Positions 28,401 to 35,856 of a DNA stretch of 58,980 nucleotides are shown one piece after another. A program made the translations under genes and the position numbers. How positions within the stretch are numbered: the first letter of the stretch is position 1; every line of letters begins with the position of its first letter. The notes under the pieces are model-generated. The model was not told the DNA's origin, ran no database searches, and worked only from the letters and a program-made list of their open reading frames with translations. Source of the DNA: CAXBCP01 sp963974055 (GTDB lineage Bacteria > Pseudomonadota > Alphaproteobacteria > MPNO01 > UBA830). The DNA lies in the NCBI GenBank assembly GCA_963974055.1, contig CAXBCP010000028.1:1-58980 (forward strand). Reading direction: 5' to 3'.

Positions 28401-28658
28401 CAGGCCGCGCGGGTCCGCCTGCGGCCGATCATGATGACGTCGCTGGCGTTTATTCTCGGCGTGGTGCCGCTGGTCATTGCCACCGGCGCGGGCGCGGAGA
28501 TGCGCCAGACCCTGGGCACGGCCGTGTTTTCCGGCATGATCGGCGTCACCGTGTTCGGCCTGATCTTCACCCCGGTATTCTATGTCGTATGCCGCAAACT
28601 GGCGCGCGACCGCAAGAAAACGGCGCCGGAGGCAGTGCCCGCCGCCGGCAACTCCTAG
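25479..28658 (+). CDS. RND (HAE1 family) multidrug efflux pump permease
   Basis: A 1059-residue inner-membrane proton antiporter of the AcrB/MexB family. It starts with the family's FIDRPILASVLSILIVLVGA helix, then VSQYPEIAPPTIQVTAAYPG. The proton relay Asp pair appears as IGIVVDDAIVVVENVER in helix 4, and LAAKNAILIVEFA in helix 10 carries the conserved Lys. The last helix block has the GVVPLVIATGAGAEMRQTLG motif. Length and two large periplasmic loops match HAE1 transporters. It forms an operon with the adaptor gene; no TolC-type gene follows, so the channel must be encoded elsewhere. The last codons merge with a palindromic element that supplies the TAG stop. Confidence 0.96.
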   Translation: MRLTHIFIDRPILASVLSILIVLVGAISYLSLPVSQYPEIAPPTIQVTAAYPGANAETVARTVATPIEQEINGVRDMLYMKSENTGDGRLSLTVTFKLGTDLDEAQVLVQNRVAVAQARLPEAVSRLGVTVRKSSPDLMMVIHILSPDGSRDNLYISNYARSQIVDELARIDGVGQVTVFGERAYSMRVWLDPDRIAAFSMTAGDVVTALRSNNVQVAAGILNQLPMKNPGAYELNVETQGRLLRPEEFGGIVVKRGEGGSTVRVRDIARVELAAQDSLSIGYLDGDSALPIGVFQLPGSNALATADGVLGKIKELSAAFPSGIEYAVVYNPTEFIEESVDAVYVTIVEAVVLVVLVVLLFLQSLRTSIIPVLAIPVSLIGTFAVLAALGFSLNNLSLFGLVLAIGIVVDDAIVVVENVERYLQQGMSAREAAHKTMDEVGGALIAIAGVLSAVFIPTAFIAGISGQFYTQFAVTIATATIISAVVSLTLSPALCALLLKPHGEHEPPVGIRRALIWPFAKFADGFNTLFDRVSRGYATMTKRLVRLSVVMLVVYAGLVALAVERFDSTPRGFIPDLDRGFLIAVVQLPPGSSLARTDAAIRKASEILLKVDGVQHTVGFAGLDGATFTNAPNAGAVFFTMKPFKDRVGPTDNAVNILGRAFGALQSIKEASVFVVAPPSVSGVGSAGGWKLYVQDRRSRGVVALEAATQQLAAAANQTPGLARVFTLFNTRTPKIYIDIDRTKAEMLNLPADRLLEALEVYLGSAYVNDFNFLGRTYRVTAQVDEQFRDEPSDILELRARSTAGEMIPLGTVARLERKTGPHRLPRYNLYDAAELLGANAPGTSTGEALNTMEELAARTLPEGFSIQWTELALQEKLAGNTAILVFGLAVVFVFLLLAALYESWLLPLAVILIVPMCLLAAILGVNLRGMSNDILVQIGLVVLIGLAAKNAILIVEFARQAERDGADRFEAAVQAARVRLRPIMMTSLAFILGVVPLVIATGAGAEMRQTLGTAVFSGMIGVTVFGLIFTPVFYVVCRKLARDRKKTAPEAVPAAGNS

Positions 28659-28715
28659 AGCGTTTCCTGTTTTGACGGCACCGGCCCGCTCCCGCGTAAG
28701 CGGAACAGGCTCTAG
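28655..28715. repeat. Dispersed palindromic intergenic element (copy 2)
   Basis: Outer arms CTAGAGC (28655-28661) and GCTCTAG (28709-28715), next CCTGTT/AACAGG, and an inner CCGC-GTAA-GCGG hairpin. The CTAG ends give the TAG stops of both convergent genes (RND pump and amidohydrolase). Related to the element at 18363 and perhaps to CTAGAGCATTTTTGGACG near 37688. Confidence 0.65.
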
Positions 28716-29707
28716 AAACGGAACAGGGCGTTCGGGTTGGTATCCGCGATGCGGTCGATCTCGGCGGCGTCGAAACCGGCGTCGCGCAGCGATTTGAGCG
28801 GATCGGGATCGCCGGGCGGGAAGGGCAGGTCGGTGCCCAGCAGCATCCGGTCGATGCCGACGAGATCGCGCAGGTAATTCAGCGCCGCCCCGTGATGCAG
28901 GATGGTGTCGTAGTGGAACCGGGTCAGGTAGCCCGACGGCGCCTGTTCCGACACCGTGCCCGTGACCTTCGGGTCGGCGGCGCGGTACATGCGGTCGAAC
29001 CGGCCGATCAGATACGGCACCGATCCGCCGCCATGGGACAGGATGAATTCCAGCCCCGGAAACCGGTCCATCACCCCCGCCGATATCAGCGAGCCGACGG
29101 TCAGCGTGGTGTCGGCGGTATAGGCGACGACCTGGTTGAGGGCGAATTTCCCGGCGCGGGGCGGGGCGACGGGCTGGGCCGGGTGGATGAAGACCGGCGC
29201 GCCCAGTTCGACGCAGGCGGCCCAGAATTCGTCCAGCGGGCATTCGCCGAGATTTTCGCCGTCGACATGCGACGCGATTATCGCGCCGACGGCGCCGGAT
29301 TTCATGCAGCGCTCCAGCTCCCGCGCCGCCAGGGACGCATCCTGCAAAGCGCCCGAGGCGAGCCAGGAGAACCGCGTCGGATGGGCCTCGCAGTGCCGCG
29401 CCAGGCTGTCGTTCAGGGCCGTGTGCCACAGCGCCCCCTTGGCCGCGGGCAGGTCGTAGCCGAAAATATCCGTCCAGATGCTCAGCACTTCGCGGTCGAC
29501 GCCCTGATCGTCCATCTGGCCGAGCCGATGATCGGTATTCATCAGCGTGTCGAAAAACGGCCGGATCTGCATGCCGGTCTCGAAACGGCAGCAATGGCAG
29601 CCCGGCTGGGTTTCCACCAGGTCGATGCCGAAATCGCGGCCGCGGGCGGCGAGGGTATCGACCACGTCGGGCGGCACCATATGGGCGTGAACATCGATAA
29701 CGGTCAT
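28712..29707 (-). CDS. Amidohydrolase-2 family (ACMSD-like) protein
   Basis: A 331-residue TIM-barrel metal-dependent hydrolase or decarboxylase. Zinc ligands: HAH (His7, His9) in VIDVHAHMVPP, FIHPAQ in the middle, LSHGGGSVP, and LLGTDLPFPPGDPD near the end with the catalytic Asp. This is the full set for the ACMSD/isoorotate decarboxylase/salicylate decarboxylase group. It follows CoxL on the minus strand by 17 bases and so seems to be the last gene of the long operon that starts with the alpha/beta hydrolase. A decarboxylase acting on a hydroxylated (hetero)aromatic acid made by the molybdenum hydroxylase is a reasonable guess. It differs from the amidohydrolases at 11665 and 56447, so it is not a recent duplicate. 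Confidence 0.9.
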   Translation of the reverse strand: MTVIDVHAHMVPPDVVDTLAARGRDFGIDLVETQPGCHCCRFETGMQIRPFFDTLMNTDHRLGQMDDQGVDREVLSIWTDIFGYDLPAAKGALWHTALNDSLARHCEAHPTRFSWLASGALQDASLAARELERCMKSGAVGAIIASHVDGENLGECPLDEFWAACVELGAPVFIHPAQPVAPPRAGKFALNQVVAYTADTTLTVGSLISAGVMDRFPGLEFILSHGGGSVPYLIGRFDRMYRAADPKVTGTVSEQAPSGYLTRFHYDTILHHGAALNYLRDLVGIDRMLLGTDLPFPPGDPDPLKSLRDAGFDAAEIDRIADTNPNALFRF

Positions 29708-29724
29708 GGCAGGCTCCTTGTTCT

Positions 29725-32016
29725 TCAGGCGCCGGCCGCGCGCAGGGCCCTGCGCAGACGGTCCGGCGTGATCGGCAGTTCGGTGATCGAAATATCATGG
29801 GCCGACAGGGCGTGGGAAACGGCATTCCCGACGGCGGCGGCGACGGCGACAATGCCGCCTTCGCCCGCGCCCTTGAAACCCATCGGGTTGAATTCCGACG
29901 GCGATTCCTCCAGCGCGATGGCCGTTATTTCCGGCAGGCCGTCGCTGGTCGGCAGCAGGTAGTCGGCGAAGCTGCCGGTCAGAAGCTGGCCGTCCTCGTC
30001 GTACACCATGTGGTCGAGAAACGTCCCGCCCAGCCCCTGCACCAGCCCGCCGATCGCCTGGCCCTGCACCATGGCGGGGTTCAGCGCGCGGCCGATTTCC
30101 TCGGTCAGCACGTATTTCACGACCTCGATCATGCCGGTCGCGACATCGATGGCGACCAGCGCGGCATGGGCGCCGTAGGAATAGGACAGCTTCTTTTCGT
30201 TGTCGAAACTGGCGTCGGCGAACAGGCGCTCGCCGCGCGCTTCGGCGAATACCGCGAGCTCGGCGAGGGAAAGCCCTTCGTCGCCGCGGGACACGCCGCC
30301 GTCACCATAGGTCAGCCCGCCCGGTTCGCAGTTCCAGCGCAGGGCGCCCAGTTCCACGGCGCGCCGTTGCAGCGTCTCGGCGGCGATCCGCGTCGCGTTG
30401 CCGGCCATCACGGTATTGCGGCTGTGGAACGTGCCGCCGCCGGTTTCGACCAGCGTGGTGCTGCCGTGGAACACGTCGATGGCGTCCATGTCGATGCCGA
30501 GCCCGTCGGCGCAGATCTGGGCGAGCCCGGTTTCCGTGCCCTGTCCGACCGACGATGCGCCGGTGCGGATTTCAACCCTGCCGTCGGCGCGCACCGTAAT
30601 CGTCGCCGATTCCGGCGGACCGGCGGCGCTGCTTTCGATAAAGCACGCAATGCCCAGCCCGTGGGCGCGGCCGTCGACGATTGCGCCCTGGCGGTCCTTC
30701 CAGTCGTCATAGCCGATCTCCGCCAGCAGCCGGTTCAGCGCCGACGGATAATTGCCCCGGTCGAAGGTGGCGTCCGGGTCGCCGGGCACCAGCTCGCCGA
30801 TCCGGAACGGCAGGTCGGCCGGTTGCATCAGGTTGCGCAGGCGGATGTCGGCGGGGTCTATGCCCAGGTCGGCGGCCATCATGTCGAGCAGCCGCTCGCG
30901 GCAGAAATTCGCCTCGAACCGGCCCGGCCCCCGGAACGTGCCGACCGGGGTCTTGTTCGTGATCAGGAACTGCACGTCGCAGGAAAACGCCGGCACCCGG
31001 TACGGTCCCGGCAGGAACTGCGCCGCCTTCGACGGCACGACCCCGCCATTGGTGCGGATATAGGCGCCCATGTCGCCCTGCACCGTGCCGCGCATTGCCA
31101 GAATTCTGCCGTCTTCGGTCGCGGCGATTTCCAGGTCGCAGATAATGTCGCGCGAATGATTGGTGGCGGTCAGGTTTTCGCGGCGGTCCTCGATCCATTT
31201 GACCGGCACGCCCGCCCGCCGGCTGGCGATGGGCACCAGGTAATCTTCGGGATACAGCTCGCCGCGTGCGCCGAACCCGCCGCCGACATCGGTCTCGATC
31301 AGCTCGACCGCCGTTTCGGGCAGGCCGAACGCGGCGGCGAGATGGCGACGGTTGAAGAAATTCACCTTGGTCGCGCCGTGCAGGCGCAGCAGCGGCGTGC
31401 CGGGCTCGAACTCGGCGATCAGCCCGCGGGTCTCCATCGGCACCGCGCCGTGGCGGTTGGTGACGAAACGCTCGCGCCGGGTATAGGCGGCGCCGGCAAA
31501 GGCGGCATCCGCATCGCCGCGCCCGACCGTGTAGCGCGTGCCCATGTTTTCGCCGGCGTCTTCGTGGATAAGGGTCTCGCCCGCCGCCGCCTGGCCGATG
31601 GTGGTGATCGCGGACAGCGGTTCGAAATCGACCTCGATCAGGTCGAGCGCGTCTTCGGCGATATACCGGTCTTCGGCGATCACGACCGCCACCGGCTCGC
31701 CGACATAGCGGACCTTGTCCTGCGCGATGGGCCGTTGCAGGAAACGTTCGAAGCCCTGAAACGGCGCCAGCCGCAGTGGGATTTCGGGTAATTCCATGTC
31801 GATATCGGCGGCCGAAAACGCGTCCATGACGCCGGGCAGGGCGCGCGCCGCGGCAAGATCGATGCCGCGGATACGGGCATGGGCGTGCGGGCTGCGATAG
31901 ATGGCCATCACCCGCATGAAGGGCAGTTTCACGTCGTCGATATAGCGGCCCGCGCCGGTCAGCAGACGCCGGTCCTCGAGCCGTTTGACCGACTGGCCGA
32001 TATAGGGGGCGGTCAT
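29725..32016 (-). CDS. Xanthine dehydrogenase family molybdopterin-binding (large, CoxL-type) subunit
   Basis: A 763-residue molybdenum hydroxylase large subunit. Beginning MTAPYIGQSVKRLEDRRLLTG is typical. Further marks are DVGGGFGARGELYPED, TFRGPGRFEANF (molybdopterin region) and the catalytic Glu in FKGAGEGGIVAVA near the C-terminus. The usual CoxL active-site Cys loop is not seen, so it is a hydroxylase of the aldehyde/aromatic type rather than a CO dehydrogenase. The ATG at 32016 overlaps the stop of the CoxS gene (ATGA). With the CoxS and CoxM genes upstream it makes a complete heterotrimer. The probable reaction is water-based hydroxylation of an N-heteroaromatic ring or aldehyde, judging from the operon. 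Confidence 0.93.
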   Translation of the reverse strand: MTAPYIGQSVKRLEDRRLLTGAGRYIDDVKLPFMRVMAIYRSPHAHARIRGIDLAAARALPGVMDAFSAADIDMELPEIPLRLAPFQGFERFLQRPIAQDKVRYVGEPVAVVIAEDRYIAEDALDLIEVDFEPLSAITTIGQAAAGETLIHEDAGENMGTRYTVGRGDADAAFAGAAYTRRERFVTNRHGAVPMETRGLIAEFEPGTPLLRLHGATKVNFFNRRHLAAAFGLPETAVELIETDVGGGFGARGELYPEDYLVPIASRRAGVPVKWIEDRRENLTATNHSRDIICDLEIAATEDGRILAMRGTVQGDMGAYIRTNGGVVPSKAAQFLPGPYRVPAFSCDVQFLITNKTPVGTFRGPGRFEANFCRERLLDMMAADLGIDPADIRLRNLMQPADLPFRIGELVPGDPDATFDRGNYPSALNRLLAEIGYDDWKDRQGAIVDGRAHGLGIACFIESSAAGPPESATITVRADGRVEIRTGASSVGQGTETGLAQICADGLGIDMDAIDVFHGSTTLVETGGGTFHSRNTVMAGNATRIAAETLQRRAVELGALRWNCEPGGLTYGDGGVSRGDEGLSLAELAVFAEARGERLFADASFDNEKKLSYSYGAHAALVAIDVATGMIEVVKYVLTEEIGRALNPAMVQGQAIGGLVQGLGGTFLDHMVYDEDGQLLTGSFADYLLPTSDGLPEITAIALEESPSEFNPMGFKGAGEGGIVAVAAAVGNAVSHALSAHDISITELPITPDRLRRALRAAGA

Positions 32017-32498
32017 GTCCGGTCTCCCCGGCGCCGGGCGGCGGTATCGAGGATCGCGTCGATAATCGGCACGTATCCGGTGCAGCGGCAGATATTGCCC
32101 GAAATGGCGCTTTGAACCTCGCCGCGCGTCGGCGACGGGTTTTCCGTCAGGAAAGCCTCGGCGGTGGTCAGGAAGCCCGGCGTGCAGAACCCGCATTGCA
32201 GCGCGAAATTGTCGTGGAACGCCTGCTGCAGGTCGGACAACCGGTCGCCGTCGGCCAGTCCTTCGACGGTCCTGATCTCCGCGCCCTCGGCCTGCACGGC
32301 GAACATCAGGCAGGACCGCACGGCGGCGCCGTCGACGATCACCGTGCACGCCCCGCAGACGCCGTGTTCGCAGCCGAGATGCGTGCCGGTCAGGTTGAGC
32401 TTTTCGCGCAGGCAGTCGGCCAGCGTCATGCGGGCTTCGATTTCGCAGTCCTGCGCCGTGCCGTTGACGGTCAGCACGATCCGGTGACGGCCGGTCAT
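32013..32498 (-). CDS. (2Fe-2S)-binding small subunit of molybdenum hydroxylase (CoxS-type)
   Basis: A 161-residue iron-sulfur subunit. The plant-ferredoxin-like cluster ligands are in GCEHGVCGACTVIVDG plus a later Cys in RSCLMF; the second cluster has CGFCTPGFL and ICRCTGY. Both sets of four cysteines are complete. The start is the ATG at 32498, which overlaps the stop of the FAD-subunit gene (ATGA); an upstream ATG at 32513 lies within that gene. Electrons pass from the molybdenum centre in the large subunit through these clusters to FAD. Confidence 0.95.
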   Translation of the reverse strand: MTGRHRIVLTVNGTAQDCEIEARMTLADCLREKLNLTGTHLGCEHGVCGACTVIVDGAAVRSCLMFAVQAEGAEIRTVEGLADGDRLSDLQQAFHDNFALQCGFCTPGFLTTAEAFLTENPSPTRGEVQSAISGNICRCTGYVPIIDAILDTAARRRGDRT

Positions 32499-33364
32499 GG
32501 CGTGCGCTCCCACGCGGCGGCAAGGACGCGCCCGATCAGCACGCCGCCGACCTCGCGCCGGTATTCAGCGGATGCATGAATGTCGTCGCCGGGCTGCAGG
32601 TCGGCGATACCCGCCTGCGCCGCCGCTGCGAAAAGCGCCGGGCCCGGGGTCCCGCCCGTCAGAACCGCTTCGGCGGCGGGCAGGCGCAGCGGCGTGTCGC
32701 CGGCGCCGATGGCGGCGATGCGGGCTGCCGAAATCGCGCCGTCCGCGCCGGTATCGAACCAGGCGGCGATGCCGACCATCGCGAAGTCGCCTTCGCGCCG
32801 GGATACTTCCCGGAACGCCCAGTGCCGCGTCTTCGGCCAGGCGGGAAACACGATTTCCGCGATTATCTCGCCCTCGGCGATGGCGGTCGAAAAAATGCCG
32901 TCGAAAAAGTCGTCGGCGGAAACGACACGCCTGACGTCCGGCCCCTGCAGATGGATGTCCGCGCCGCAGACCAGCACGATTCCCGGCAGTTCCGCCGCCG
33001 GATCGGCGTGGGCAAGACTGCCGCCGATGGTGCCGCGGTTGCGGATCTGGACATGCGCGATATGGGGGGCGGCCGCCTGAAGCAGCGGGTTCGCCGCCCG
33101 GATGACCGGATCGGTCTCGATCTGACGGGTTCTGACCATCGCACCGAGATGCAGATCGCCGGACCCGTCGATGCGGATATCGCGAAGCGCCGCGATCCGG
33201 TTCAGGTCGATCAGCGCCGACGGCGCCGCCACCCGGAAATTCAGCATCGGCACCAGGCTCTGTCCGCCCGCCAGGAAACGCGCGTCCTCGCCATGCGCCG
33301 CGATCAGGGAGAGCGCGCCGTCGATGCTGTCTGGCGCGAAATAGTCGAATTTGGGCGGTTTCAT
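32495..33364 (-). CDS. FAD-binding medium subunit of molybdenum hydroxylase (CoxM-type)
   Basis: A 289-residue FAD subunit. The start KPPKFDYFAPDSIDGAL is typical, AGGQSLVPMLNFRVAAPS is the first FAD-binding loop, RNRGTIGGSLAHADPAAELP is the second, and the C-terminal CO_deh_flav_C domain follows. It is preceded by the MarR gene with a 21-base gap and overlaps the CoxS gene. It completes the order CoxM-CoxS-CoxL common in bacteria. Confidence 0.95.
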   Translation of the reverse strand: MKPPKFDYFAPDSIDGALSLIAAHGEDARFLAGGQSLVPMLNFRVAAPSALIDLNRIAALRDIRIDGSGDLHLGAMVRTRQIETDPVIRAANPLLQAAAPHIAHVQIRNRGTIGGSLAHADPAAELPGIVLVCGADIHLQGPDVRRVVSADDFFDGIFSTAIAEGEIIAEIVFPAWPKTRHWAFREVSRREGDFAMVGIAAWFDTGADGAISAARIAAIGAGDTPLRLPAAEAVLTGGTPGPALFAAAAQAGIADLQPGDDIHASAEYRREVGGVLIGRVLAAAWERTP

Positions 33365-33385
33365 CCTGCCGTTCCCCTCGTTTCC

Positions 33386-33832
33386 TCAGTCGCTCAGCTT
33401 GCCGAGCAGCGCGATCAGCGTCCGGCGTTCCGCCGCGGTCAGCGGGGCCAGCGTTTCCTCGTTCGACCGCTGCGCCTTTGCGATGGCGGAATCGACGGTT
33501 TTCCGGCCGAGCGCCGTCAGGTCCACCATGCGGCGGCGTTTGTCGGACCGGTGGGCCCGCGTCGCGACCAGGCCCGCCGACTGGAGCCGCTGGACAACGC
33601 CCCAGATCGTCGCGGAATCGATCGCTGCCGACCGGCCGAGTTCGTTCTGCGAACATTCCCCCGATTCCCAGAGCCGCACCAGCACGGCGAACTGGGTCTG
33701 CGTCAGCCCGACATCCATATGGGCGAAAAAGATCGCGGTATGGCGCTGCAACGCCAGGCGCAGCCGGAAGCCGATCTGTTCGTCCAGCGCATAGGCGTCG
33801 AGAACGGGCGTCTCCGGTGAATCGACCGTCAT
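33386..33832 (-). CDS. MarR family transcriptional regulator
   Basis: A 148-residue winged-helix repressor of the MarR family. Helices before the DNA-binding part read EQIGFRLRLALQRHTAIFFAHM; the wHTH reads GLTQTQFAVLVRLWES...NELGRSAAIDSATIWGVVQRLQ, then the wing with RSDKRRRMVDLT. MarR proteins commonly sense phenolic or pyridine acids and control their catabolic operons (for example NicR in nicotinate degradation). The gene lies inside the operon between amidase (ATGA overlap) and CoxM, so it probably controls its own operon. Its binding site is not identifiable with certainty; the palindrome at 36769 upstream of the operon is one candidate, though its core is more GntR-like. Confidence 0.92.
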   Translation of the reverse strand: MTVDSPETPVLDAYALDEQIGFRLRLALQRHTAIFFAHMDVGLTQTQFAVLVRLWESGECSQNELGRSAAIDSATIWGVVQRLQSAGLVATRAHRSDKRRRMVDLTALGRKTVDSAIAKAQRSNEETLAPLTAAERRTLIALLGKLSD

Positions 33833-35028
33833 GGAGTTTGGCCTCCGGCCGCGGCGAGGTCCGCTTCGATACGGGCTGCCATGGCGAACAGCTTTTCGTC
33901 GCCGCCGAGAGGGCCAAGGATCTGAAGCCCCGTCTTCGGCGATGCCGTCGAAAGCGGGTTGGGCAGGCCGACAACCGGGTTGCCCGTGAGATTCGCGAGA
34001 CAGGTCAGCAGCGTCATCGCGACCACGACCGGACGCTCTTCGCCGCTCAGCAGGATGCGCCGTGCATCGGTCAGCGGCGGCGCCGTCGGCAGGGTCGGCG
34101 AAATCACGATGTCGTGCCTTGAAAGCGTTTTCTGCAGCCGGCTATCGGCGGCGCGAGCCCATTCCCAGGCGGCCGTGATCGCCTCGGCATGCAGGTTTTC
34201 GGCATGCCGGAGCGCGCTCGCGGCGGCCTTGCCGAGATTGTCCCGTTCGTCGCCGGAAAGATCGCTGTAGATCGCGGCGGCCTCCGACAGCACGATGACG
34301 CCATGCGCGTCGGCGATGTTTTCGCGGCCCGGCACGACCAGGCGTTCGACCGTGTGGCCCGCTTTTTCAAGGGTGTCGGCGACCCGGTCGAGTTCCGCCG
34401 AAACCGCGGGGTCGAACAATCCCGCGCGATCGAGCTCGACTGCGATGTTCAACGCGGCCGGTGCTTCGTTTTCCGTGGTTGTGGTTGCAAGCAGGACATG
34501 TGCGGTGCGGGCAAGCACGTTCAGGTCGCGGGCGATGATGCCGACATGGTCGAGCTGCGGCGTCAGCGGCCAGACGCCGTCATTCGGCACCCGCCCGTAG
34601 GTCGGCTTGAAGCCGTAAAGCCCGGTGCAGGCCGCGGGAATGCGCACGCTGCCGCCGGTATCGGTGCCGACGGCGAAATCGCAATGCCCGGCGGCGACGG
34701 CAGCCGCGGACCCGCCCGACGAGCCGCCGACGATGCGGTCCGGGGCTACCGGGTTCCGGGTCTGCGGCGTCGAGGCGCCGAAACCGCCGGCATCGGTCTG
34801 CGTCATGCCGACGAACCGGGCGCCGGCGGCGAACAGGGATTCCACCGACGGGGCGGTCCCGCCCGCCCGCCGGTCGGCGAGCAGGGGGTGCCCCGCGGTG
34901 AACATCTGCGCCTTCACCGCAATATTGTCCTTCACGGCAAAGGTCAGCCCGGCCAGCGGGCCGTCCGGCGCACCGGCGATGTCGGCCTGTTCGACGAAGG
35001 CGTTGTCGGGATCGGGGCGCTGATTCAC
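33829..35028 (-). CDS. Amidase (amidase-signature family)
   Basis: A 399-residue amidase-signature hydrolase of the GatA/AtzE type. The catalytic Lys is Lys33 (TFAVKDNIAVK), the Gly/Ser stretch GGSSGGSAAA spans 101-110, and the nucleophile Ser is in TDTGGSVRIPA (Ser127). The length is a little short of GatA (about 480), as in small catabolic amidases. The start is a GTG at 35028 overlapping the stop of the SDR gene (GTGA), and its stop overlaps the MarR start. In this operon it could open a ring-cleavage amide (maleamate-like) or an aromatic amide such as nicotinamide. AtzG/GatC-type small partner genes are not seen. Confidence 0.92.
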   Translation of the reverse strand: MNQRPDPDNAFVEQADIAGAPDGPLAGLTFAVKDNIAVKAQMFTAGHPLLADRRAGGTAPSVESLFAAGARFVGMTQTDAGGFGASTPQTRNPVAPDRIVGGSSGGSAAAVAAGHCDFAVGTDTGGSVRIPAACTGLYGFKPTYGRVPNDGVWPLTPQLDHVGIIARDLNVLARTAHVLLATTTTENEAPAALNIAVELDRAGLFDPAVSAELDRVADTLEKAGHTVERLVVPGRENIADAHGVIVLSEAAAIYSDLSGDERDNLGKAAASALRHAENLHAEAITAAWEWARAADSRLQKTLSRHDIVISPTLPTAPPLTDARRILLSGEERPVVVAMTLLTCLANLTGNPVVGLPNPLSTASPKTGLQILGPLGGDEKLFAMAARIEADLAAAGGQTP

Positions 35029-35834
35029 CGGTCGCGCGACCGGTCCATCAGCGGCTTCTGCTGGCCGCCGTCGATCTCGATCTGGGTGCCGTTGACGAAA
35101 TGCATCAGCGGCGAGGCCAGCATCACGCAGAGATCGGCGACTTCCTTGGTCTCCGCGATCCGTCCCATCGGGATCGATTCCGGGGCCAGTTTGTCGGCTT
35201 CCTCGAAGGACAGTTTCATGTCGCGCGCCATGGCGTTGACCAGCCCGGTCCAGCGTTCGGTGCGGACCGGCCCGGGGTTGACGGCGACGAAGCTGATATT
35301 CTGGGGGCCGTACTGCCCGGCGAGCGACAGGGTCAGGTTCTGGCCGGCGGCGTTGGCGGCGCCGGGGGCTATTTCCCAGTAGGACGGCTTCACGCCGTCA
35401 TTGCCGATCAGGTTGACCACGCGGCCGCCGCCCTGTTCGACCATGATCGGCAGGACATAGCGCAGGCAGCGGACATAGCCCATGAATTTGAGCTGCAGCG
35501 ACTGTTCCCAGTCTTCCTCGGTCAGCGTCTCGATCACGCCGCCCGGCGACGAGCCCGCATTGTTGACCATGATATCGACCCGGCCAAGCGCCTTGGCGCC
35601 TTCCTCGACGAATTTCCGCGTCTGCTCGTTGTCGGTAAGATCGGTCGGGATCGCGAAAACCTTCACGCCCGTCGCGTCGCGGATTTCCTGGGCCGTCGCT
35701 TCCAGCGGTTCCGGGCGGCGCGAGCAGATGGCGATATCGACGCCTTCCTCGGCCAGTCCCATGGCGATGCCCTTGCCGATGCCTTCGCTGCCGCCGGTGA
35801 TCAGGGCGGTCTTTCCTTTGAGTTGCAGGTCCAT
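35025..35834 (-). CDS. SDR family oxidoreductase, non-canonical catalytic motif
   Basis: A 269-residue short-chain dehydrogenase/reductase. The cofactor motif TGGSEGIG (13-20), NNAG (91-94) and a C-terminal IEIDGGQQ end are all typical. The catalytic YxxxK is not present in normal form: after NLIGNDG the sequence reads SYWEIAPGAANAAGQN, with Tyr152 but Asn161 where the Lys should follow. A related SDR subgroup has AGGAANAAL here, so it is a known variation. It may be a reductase with altered chemistry or a ring hydrogenase-like protein. Spacing to the alpha/beta hydrolase upstream is 22 bases. Confidence 0.9.
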   Translation of the reverse strand: MDLQLKGKTALITGGSEGIGKGIAMGLAEEGVDIAICSRRPEPLEATAQEIRDATGVKVFAIPTDLTDNEQTRKFVEEGAKALGRVDIMVNNAGSSPGGVIETLTEEDWEQSLQLKFMGYVRCLRYVLPIMVEQGGGRVVNLIGNDGVKPSYWEIAPGAANAAGQNLTLSLAGQYGPQNISFVAVNPGPVRTERWTGLVNAMARDMKLSFEEADKLAPESIPMGRIAETKEVADLCVMLASPLMHFVNGTQIEIDGGQQKPLMDRSRDR

Positions 35835-35856
35835 TGTCGACTCCTCTGTCTGTGGT

